Positions 8,186 to 13,018 of a stretch of DNA of 13,018 nt are shown here, piece by piece. Source of the DNA: Euperipatoides rowelli. Taxonomy: Eukaryota > Onychophora > Udeonychophora > Euonychophora > Peripatopsidae. Each line of letters opens with the position of its first letter. Position 1 is the stretch's first letter. The stretch is from the NCBI GenBank assembly GCA_003024985.2, contig PXIH01S0034602.1. One strand, given 5' to 3'. A program made the translations under genes and the position numbers. The notes under the pieces were generated by a model that saw only the letters and a program-made list of their open reading frames with translations, was not told the DNA's origin and made no database searches.

Positions 8186-8905
8186 ATGAGGGATGAAATT
8201 AATAATATAGAAGAAAACCAAGTAAGGAGTGAGTGTATAGTGCCAATAGATCGACACTCAGTTGGGTGTAGGTGGACATATGCTATAAAAAGAAAAGAGG
8301 CCGAAAATGTAAAAATAAAATGTAACCAGTATTTGGTGCAGAATAAGACCAGACTTTTCTCCAATAACAAATCACGGATCTATCAGGATACTTATAGCCT
8401 TTGCAGGTTATAGTAATCTATTCACACTCATTGTGACATAAGCTCCACATTTTTATATGGTAAGTTAGATGAAATCATTTATTTGAAAAGACCCAAAAGA
8501 CCATGGCCTGATATACTCAATTGTACTTATATCCTTAACAAATCTATATATGGCTTAAATCAAGCAGCCAATGCTTGGAATATACTATCAATCACTTTGT
8601 GACGAAGTGGATATTCACGTATCAATGCAGACCTATGTTTATATGTGTATGTCAATGATTTGTTGTTAGTAGGGCCAGATTTGGATAAAATTAATGAAAC
8701 CATTAAAAATTTACAAATTGAGTATAAATTAAAGGAACTAGGTCCCATGACATGTTACCTAGGAATATACATTAATAGGAAGCAACCCAAGAAATACTAT
8801 TACATTCATCAAAGATCAAAAATTGTCAGTCTACCTGATAAATACTGCATGAGTAATAGTTACTCTAAATGCATGTTCATGGTGAATGGCTTTATGCCTA
8901 GATAA
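8186..8905 (+). pseudogene. Copia reverse transcriptase, decayed
   Basis: A single frame with three stops (8411-8413, 8414-8416 and TGA at about 8597) covers the domain. In order: MRDEINNIEENQV, RHSVGCRWTYAIKRKE (copia W-V-F/Y-x-x-K), a shortened KTRLF where K-A-R-L-V-A-x-G is expected, HCDISSTFLYGKLDEIIYLK (motif A, D-V-x-x-A-F-L-x-G), KSIYGLNQAANAWN (K-S-L-Y-G-L-K-Q-A-x-x-x-W), ADLCLYVYVNDLLLVGPDLD (motif C, YVND at 8648-8659), KELGPMTCYLGIYINR (L-G-x-x-x-x-F-L-G-I). Catalytic YVDD has become YVND, and about 30 residues between KTRLF and motif A are lost. No active enzyme is possible. Confidence 0.93.
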
Positions 8906-8951
8906 TTTCATAGTAAGAGGGAATACCTAGAAAATAACATAACATACCATG

Positions 8952-9430
8952 ATCATTGGAAGTTTGATGTATTTGGGGATTAAATTATGACCAGACATTT
9001 GCTAATATACCAGGTAGACGAGCATCAAAACCTAAATATCTAAATGGCACAAAATATTTTGTTCTCAGACTGGAAGAAAAACTGAATTAGTATTGCAATC
9101 CGTTTGTGATGTAGATTGGGAAGGGGGGGGGATCTAGAGTTTAGAAAGTCTATATCAGGTCAGGTTCATTATTTTTGGAGAGATCTATCGGTCTGGGTAA
9201 CCAAAAAACAGTCATGCATTGGTCTATCAAACGCAGAAGCAGAGTTTGTGTTGGCCCCGGTAGCTTTACAGGAGATCATAATGGATTCACAGAATGTTAG
9301 TGGACATGAAATTAACCCAGAATCTACCAACATCATTACACACTATTAGTATGAGTGGAATGAAAATGGCCAACATACATAAACAGTTGGGTAGAACAAA
9401 ACACGTTGATAACAAATACTTATTTATTTA
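8952..9430 (+). pseudogene. Copia RNase H, first part, interrupted
   Basis: IIGSLMYLGIK (8952 on) and PDIC correspond to copia A-I-G-S-L-M-Y-L-x-x-x-T-R-P-D-I. A frame shift then gives ASKPKYLNGTKYF (K-Y-L-K-G-T). VLQSVCDVDWEG (to about 9122) is the G-Y-x-D-A-D-W-A segment; Ala is now Val. After a frameshift in a run of nine G, KSISGQVHYF, VWVTKKQSCIGLSNAEAEFV and ALQEII give S-x-K-Q-x-x-x-x-L-S-S-x-E-A-E. Finally RTKHVDNKYLF (about 9393-9428) is the R-T-K-H-I-D-x-x-Y-H-F-I block. The hAT element cuts in immediately after. Confidence 0.88.
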
Positions 9431-9434
9431 AAAG
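9427..9434 (+). repeat. hAT target-site duplication, left copy
   Basis: TTTAAAAG immediately precedes the CAGGGTTG terminus and is repeated exactly at 10299-10306. Eight bases is the characteristic duplication length of hAT transposons. Confidence 0.93.
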
Positions 9435-9444
9435 CAGGGTTGTT

Positions 9445-9530
9445 GACAAAAAAAAAACGTTTTTTTTTTTAAACCAGTTTTTTTTTTTTAAACCAGTTTT
9501 TTTGGTTTAAACCAGTTTTTTTTTCATTAA
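9445..9530 (+). repeat. hAT subterminal T-run / AAACCAG repeats
   Basis: After an A-run, runs of 7 to 11 T alternate with AAACCAG, three times (about 9471, 9491 and 9509), the last as GGTTTAAACCAG, which contains the palindrome GGTTTAAACC. Short subterminal repeats next to the ends are typical transposase contact sites in hAT elements; a binding role here is inferred. Confidence 0.7.
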
Positions 9531-9586
9531 TGTTTTAATGAAAGAATTAAATCCTGTTTATTATATTAATATGAAACATTATTTTA

Positions 9587-9628
9587 TGTTAGAAAACTTG
9601 ATCAACCATGTTTTAATGCTTTCTAACA
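9587..9628. repeat. 9-bp inverted repeat within the hAT element
   Basis: TGTTAGAAA (9587-9595) and TTTCTAACA (9620-9628) are perfect inverted copies separated by 24 bases. Confidence 0.6.
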
Positions 9629-9831
9629 TTAACAATCCAAAGTTATTAGATTTTGATATGATTTACGTCTTTTAATAAAACACCAAATTTTTTACTGCTT
9701 TTTATTCCTATTAAATCTGAATAGGCCTATATGTAGCCTATATATTATAAACATACAAAATACACTCAGAGATAGATGAAATTGAAAATAATAGGTTATT
9801 TTTTATTCATTTTATTTATAAATACTTTTTA

Positions 9832-9912
9832 TACATATACATACATGATACATACATAAAGTACACATGCATACATACATATACACATACACACACATAC
9901 ATACATATATAT
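9832..9912 (+). repeat. CATA/CACA-type microsatellite
   Basis: Imperfect ATACATACAT and ACACATACAC units make up this stretch inside the hAT element. It is simple-sequence DNA with no coding sense. Confidence 0.85.
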
Positions 9913-10131
9913 GATAGATAAATACAAATAAAGGGAAAGTAAAATTATTGACGATTTAGAATTATAAAGCATTTATATTGGGAATACAGTTTTTGTGGGG
10001 GAAGGGGGGGGGACCTATTGATGCTAAAATATCAAAATATTCAAAATTAATATTATCTACCTTCATCACTGTTGGCTTCTTTAAGTTCTTTGCATTTTGC
10101 TAACTGATTTTAACAATGAACAAATGCCAAT

Positions 10132-10204
10132 AAAATTTCAAACATTTTAACTTTTTAAAACAGTTTATTGAGTAAACTGTTAAAGTTAAAATGTTTGAAA
10201 TTTT
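10132..10204. repeat. Long hairpin inside the hAT element
   Basis: The left arm (10132-10167, starting AAAATTTCAAACATTTTAAC) and right arm (10173-10204, ending GTTAAAATGTTTGAAATTTT) are inverted copies that differ only by a 4-base indel (TTAA), around the 5-base loop TTGAG. The stem is over 30 base pairs and AT-rich. Such a stem could fold in RNA or extrude in DNA; function is unknown. Confidence 0.9.
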
Positions 10205-10298
10205 AAATTATTGTTGTTCCAGTTAATAGGGTTGGAAATAGTAAAAATATACTAAGACCTTTTAAAATGTGATTAATAAAAAAAACCACCAACCCTGT

Positions 10299-10306
10299 TT
10301 AAAAGC
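10299..10306 (+). repeat. hAT target-site duplication, right copy
   Basis: TTTAAAAG directly follows the right terminus (CAACCCTG) and is identical to 9427-9434. Confidence 0.93.
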
Positions 10307-10445
10307 AATAGAGAAAGGTGTTAATGAATTAGAATATTGTCCTTCAGAAAATTAATTGCTGATTGTTTTACTAAACCACTGTCCAAGGATAGACATATGT
10401 ACATTGAGCAAATGGGACTAGTTGAACTGGACAGCAGATACTGTT
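10303..10445 (+). pseudogene. Copia RNase H, C-terminal part
   Basis: Reading resumes across the hAT insertion: KAIEKGVNELEYCPSEN then a stop, and in another frame LIADCFTKPLSKDRHMYIEQ and MGLVELDSRYC to TAG (10443-10445). This matches the copia end E-K-G-x-I-x-L-x-Y-C-P-T-E-D-x-x-A-D-x-x-T-K-P-L. It holds the last acidic and Lys-Pro-Leu motifs of copia RNase H and the natural pol terminus, with one frameshift. Confidence 0.9.
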
Positions 10446-10513
10446 AGACTTACAAGGTTATTCATTGTCTATAAAGTTATATGTAATTCACTTTTCATTT
10501 ATTTGTTACCATT

Positions 10514-10526
10514 GAGGAGGGGGGGG
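10514..10526 (+). promoter_or_regulatory. Copia polypurine tract
   Basis: GAGGAGGGGGGGG lies 12 bases before the 3' LTR start. In copia elements this purine run primes plus-strand DNA synthesis. It usually abuts the LTR, so either a small insertion separates them or the true LTR start is slightly earlier. Confidence 0.8.
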
Positions 10527-10538
10527 TTGAATTATCAA

Positions 10539-10929
10539 TGTTCGAACATTTAATATTTGTAAATATTTATACACATTAATAATTTTAATCTGCATTTATA
10601 TTATTTTCTAAATAGGAGAGTAATGCAATTAACTAACTATTAACTGACTCGATTATTAGAATAATTTGCAATCCTGTAACTTAGCCACTTTAATTAATTT
10701 ATTTGTACCATATGTATTAATACTAACAATATTAACTGAGTATCAATAATTGCATACTGGGCTAGCTTGGTTTGTACTTGTTCTGTCATCCATGTTTGAT
10801 TTTGTAGTTGTAAAATTGACTGAGCCAGGGTATATTATGGCTGGAGAATTTATGTGAACTAATAAATATTTAAAATAGTTAAAATTTGGTATTAGGAGAT
10901 TATTTTCACTGGATTGATAAAACTTGACA
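10539..10929 (+). repeat. Copia 3' LTR
   Basis: TGTTCGAACATT to TTGACA, the partner of 7034-7482. Shared blocks include TTAACTAACTATTAA, AAAATTGACTGAGCCAGGGT and ATGTGAACTAATAAA. It lacks about 65-70 bases present in the 5' copy between CAATAATT and GCAT..CTGGGCTAGC, and has about 27 extra near its start. Scattered substitutions between the LTRs show the insertion is old. Confidence 0.92.
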
Positions 10930-11205
10930 GGGGAGTTTGTCATTTTCCTTGATGGTAGATTTCATTGAAACTGTTGATTCATTAGGTTCAACCCTTGTTG
11001 TAGCGGGTAAATTGTTGTTGTCAATTGTGGTATTATTAGTTGGACTTTTGGCGAAATTGGACAAATTAGCATCTTCTTGTAATTCTTGAAGTATGAGAGA
11101 CAAATTATTGTGTTTAGGGACACTCAGATATCTAAGATGCTCATTGCTCTCACACAAAAGCAGCATCTCAGATTTGCTACAATTTGAATTTATACCATAA
11201 TGTTC
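10930..11205 (-). pseudogene. LINE ORF1, N-terminal part, cut by copia
   Basis: One minus-strand frame is open from 11205 (after a TAG at 11208-11206) through the copia edge. It starts, at its first ATG (11166), MLLLCESNEHLRYLS, continues LSLILQELQEDANLSNFAKS, and ends TIKENDKLP at the LTR. The protein is acidic and Ser/Asn-rich with a possible short helix; no known domain is visible. Continuing at 7028 on the far side keeps the phase with an early stop, as expected if copia inserted into this gene. It could still be another protein upstream of the LINE. Confidence 0.55.
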
Positions 11206-11243
11206 CTAATTTTGATAAAATATGGAATATCCATAATAGATAA

Positions 11244-11382
11244 ATCCTTTTTAAGTTTAAAATGAATAATGGTTTGTCACATTGCACAAGATTGACAGGT
11301 TTATTTAAATTACATGATGAAAATGTTAAATATTTACCAAGCTTCAAAAAGAGGGGGGAATACTCCTTTAGTGTGGCTACAG
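11244..11382 (+). CDS. Candidate host exon, unrecognised protein
   Basis: The plus-strand frame opens after a TAA at 11241-11243. AATCCTTTTTTAAG at 11242-11255 could be an acceptor, and ACAG|GTAATT at 11379-11388 is a good donor. Residues include MNNGLSHCTRLTGLFKLHDE and YLPSFKKRGEYSFSVAT, a balanced composition quite unlike neighbouring frames. The exon would leave in phase 1. I do not recognise the family. Caution: the opposite strand is also open for about 70 codons here (about 11391-11180, without ATG), so one of the two readings is chance. Confidence 0.35.
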
Positions 11383-11861
11383 GTAATTTTTTTTATTACA
11401 GTTTTAATCATTCGATTTTTACTTTATTGTGGGAGAAAGTGAATCTTTAATCCATTAATTTCATGAGACACATTTTTAAAAATAGCTGCTTCCATTGGTG
11501 AGGTAAACTCCATATAATACAAGCTGGATTATTGAGCTGATAGAGTGCTTCAACATTACTTATAATTGTCAGATTTGAAAGTAGGCTAATACTGTACAAC
11601 CAAACATAATCAAAGACTCCCTTTAGAGTCGATCTTCATAAAAGAAAAACAACAATCAATTAATTTAATTTTCAATCAAATATAAGCTAATGGTTGTTTA
11701 AATATCTTATTTTATTTATTATTTTTAAAATATTTTAAAAAATCCAATTTATTTCAAATTATCGTCTCCTGACAAAAGCAATTATTGTGCACTTTGAAAA
11801 GCTTTATAGCTTAAATCGATAGGTATTTTGTTTATACTTTATTGAAATAAAAACTTATTAA
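11383..11861. other. AT-rich non-coding stretch, possible intron
   Basis: Between the two exon-like segments. It holds a weak tRNA-like SINE remnant (11533-11585) and a small GACTC/GAGTC stem (11615-11630). Nothing else is recognisable. Confidence 0.5.
11533..11585 (+). repeat. Possible tRNA-derived SINE head, degenerate
   Basis: TGAGCTGATAGAGTGCTT resembles a tRNA A-box region (AGCTCAGTGGTAGAGCGCTT type). About 22 bases later, GTCAGATTTGAAAGTAG resembles GTCAGGTTCGAATCC, the B-box, at the right distance. The B-box match is poor and no SINE tail is visible. Confidence 0.3.
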
Positions 11862-12371
11862 ATTGATTGCAGAAGAAAAGAGAAGTATAGTGACAGTTCC
11901 GATGAAGACCACACTGATGATGCTGATGATGATGACAATGATGATAATGATAATGATAATGATAATGATAATGATAATGATAATGATGATGATGATTATA
12001 ATGATAATGATGAAGATGATGATGAAGATGTTGATGATAATGATGATGAAGATGGTAATGATGCTGCTGCTGCTGAAGATGCTGCTGCTGCTGCTGATGA
12101 TGATGATGTGGCTGATTATGCGGCTGATGATGCTGCTGCTGATGATGATGATGCTGCTGCTGCTAACGTTGCTGCTGCTGATGATGATGCTGCTACTGAT
12201 GATGCTGCTGCTGCTGATGATGCTGCTGCTGCTGATGCTGCTGATGATACTGCTGCAGATGCTGCTGCTGCTGATGATGTTGATGCTGCTGCTGATGATG
12301 CTGCTACTGATGATGATATTGCTGCTGGTGATGATGATGATGATGCTGCTGCTGATGATGATATTATATGA
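11862..12371 (+). CDS. Open Asp/Ala-rich frame, possible acidic exon
   Basis: This frame is open for 169 codons from the TAA at 11859-11861 to TGA at 12369-12371. It starts CRRKEKYSDSSDEDHTDDAD, a normal-looking basic-then-acidic leader outside the repeat. It then becomes Asp-Asn (GAT AAT), Asp-Glu and finally Ala-Asp (GCT GAT) repeats. TTGATTGCAG at 11863-11872 is a possible acceptor. There is no ATG in frame near the start, so it would have to be an internal exon. The same DNA is open in a Met/Leu frame and, on the other strand, a Ser/Ile frame, so openness alone proves nothing. If coding, it would resemble the acidic tails of nuclear or chromatin proteins. Confidence 0.3.
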   Translation: MDCRRKEKYSDSSDEDHTDDADDDDNDDNDNDNDNDNDNDNDDDDYNDNDEDDDEDVDDNDDEDGNDAAAAEDAAAAADDDDVADYAADDAAADDDDAAAANVAAADDDAATDDAAAADDAAAADAADDTAADAAAADDVDAAADDAATDDDIAAGDDDDDAAADDDII

Positions 12372-12643
12372 TATGATGATATGATGATATGTTGTTGATG
12401 ATGATGAGGATGAGGAGGTTGAGGAGGAGGAGGAGGAGGAGGATGAGGAGGATGAGGATGATGATGATGGTAATGATAGCAACAATGATGATGATAGTGA
12501 TAATGATAACAATAATGATAATGATAATGATAATGATAATGATGATGATGATGGTAAAGATGATGATAATGATAATGATGATGGTGTTGGTTATTGTGGT
12601 GGTGATGATGATGATGATGATGCTGCTGATGATGATTATAATG

Positions 12644-12678
<35 letters not shown>

Positions 12679-12739
12679 TAGAATGATAATGATAATGATA
12701 ATNATGATGATGATGATGCTGCTGATGATGATTATAATG

Positions 12740-12774
<35 letters not shown>

Positions 12775-13018
12775 TAGAATGATAATGATAATGATAATAA
12801 TGATAATGACAATGACAATGATAATAATGATAATGATAAAGATGATAATGATAATGATAATGATGATGATGATGGTGTTGGTTATTGTGGTTGTGGTGAT
12901 GATGATGATGATGATGCTGATGATGATGCTAATGATAATGATGATGATGATAATAATAATGATAATGACAACAATGATAATGATAATGATAATAATAATG
13001 ATAATGATAAAGATGATG
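11924..13018 (+). repeat. Trinucleotide array (GAT, AAT, GCT, GAG)
   Basis: Almost everything from 11924 to the window end is made of GAT with AAT, GCT, GAG and GGT interspersed. Sub-blocks: GATAAT hexamers (11941-11985), GCT/GAT (12061-12360), GGA/GAG (12404-12455), and GATAAT again (12500 on). Slips of non-multiples of three near 12363-12390 change which frame gives Asp. Cytosine nearly vanishes after 12370. The array reaches the window edge. Confidence 0.97.
12608..12799 (+). repeat. 96-bp tandem duplication within the array
   Basis: GCTGCTGATGATGATTATAA occurs at 12622 and 12718, and the rare word AATTAGAATGATAAT occurs with TAG at 12679 and 12775; both are 96 bases apart. The unit boundary is ambiguous in repeat DNA (about 12608-12703 and 12704-12799). 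The only ambiguous base of the window, N at 12703, lies at the junction. Confidence 0.88.

Larger units (their letters stand above)
9435..10298. mobile_element. Non-autonomous hAT-type DNA transposon, 864 bp
   Basis: The left end begins CAGGGTTGTTG and the right end, reverse-complemented, begins CAGGGTTGGTGG, giving 10 of 11 matching terminal inverted-repeat bases. CAGGGTTG-type ends and an exact 8-bp duplication are diagnostic for hAT. Inside there is no transposase: only T-rich subterminal repeats, a CATA-type microsatellite, two inverted repeats and a G-rich run (GGGGGAAGGGGGGGGGG near 9998-10013). It must have been moved by a transposase made elsewhere. It splits the copia RNase H region, and removing it with one TTTAAAAG copy restores the host sequence. 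Confidence 0.93.
7034..10929 (+). mobile_element. Ty1/copia-type LTR retrotransposon, defective
   Basis: Two direct LTRs flank a primer-binding site, protease/pre-integrase, RT and RNase H remnants and a polypurine tract, in copia order. Gag is absent (only about 110 bases between the primer site and the protease frame) and the integrase core is missing between 7978 and about 8080. After subtracting the hAT insertion, the internal part is about 2.2 kb, roughly half a normal copia interior. Flanks AAGGA (7029-7033) and GGGGA (10930-10934) agree at three of five bases, consistent with a decayed 5-bp target duplication. The element sits inside ORF1 of the minus-strand LINE. Confidence 0.93.

Noticed and set aside
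8167-8370. Minus-strand open frames at 8167-8370 and 8560-8748
   Set aside because: Both are antisense to the copia RT frame, which has clear motifs on the plus strand.
10514-10526. Treating the polypurine tract and nearby TTGAATTA as the 3' LTR start
   Set aside because: The 5' LTR begins TGTTTAAATGAATAATATTT, which aligns better with TGTTCGAACATTTAATATTT at 10539 than with 10525.
11533-11585. A functional tRNA gene
   Set aside because: The B-box is too degenerate and no acceptor or anticodon stems pair. At most it is a SINE remnant.
11863-12384. 173-codon Met/Leu-rich plus-strand open frame
   Set aside because: It is the GAT/GCT array read one base out of phase (ATG/CTG codons), with extreme composition and no domain. 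It exists because the repeat contains no stop in that phase.
11832-12512. 226-codon Ser/Ile-rich minus-strand open frame
   Set aside because: It is the reverse complement of the same array (ATC, ATT, AGC codons), pure low complexity.

Overview
The window looks like AT-rich, intron-bearing animal DNA, most likely from a marine or aquatic invertebrate. Evidence for this: the AT-rich composition, a copia-type LTR retrotransposon primed in the Drosophila-copia manner (half initiator-tRNA), an L1/Tx1-like LINE, a non-autonomous hAT element, and plausible GT-AG exon edges. The species cannot be named from the sequence. No bacterial-style genes, operons, tRNA or rRNA genes are visible.

Layout. 1-128 is a 35-bp tandem repeat with a 70-bp alternation. 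129-3660 is mostly non-coding. It holds a candidate host exon (770-880), a remnant of a LINE reverse-transcriptase C-terminus (about 1421-1610), an old repeat with a duplicated CACC..GGGG motif (about 1690-1840), and a candidate terminal exon (2390-2411) followed by AATAAA. From 3661 to about 11205 there is one stacked transposon locus. The outermost layer is a decayed LINE on the minus strand (zinc-finger end, RT, endonuclease and ORF1, in that order from low to high coordinates). Its ORF1 is interrupted by a plus-strand copia element (7034-10929) with two LTRs, a primer-binding site, remnants of protease/pre-integrase, RT and RNase H, and a polypurine tract. The copia RNase H is interrupted in turn by an 864-bp hAT-type element (9435-10298) with a perfect 8-bp target-site duplication. 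Order of arrival from nesting: LINE, then copia, then hAT.

11244-11382 is a second exon-like stretch. 11862-12371 is an open Asp/Ala-rich frame that starts with a normal-looking acidic leader and runs into a GAT/AAT/GCT trinucleotide array. The array fills the window to 13018 and contains a 96-bp tandem duplication and one ambiguous base.

None of the transposon proteins is intact: every domain carries stops, frameshifts or lost catalytic residues. I see no new defence, toxin or metabolic system. The interest lies in the readable nesting history, the copia half-tRNA primer site, the hAT hairpin, and whether the acidic repeat frame belongs to a host gene.
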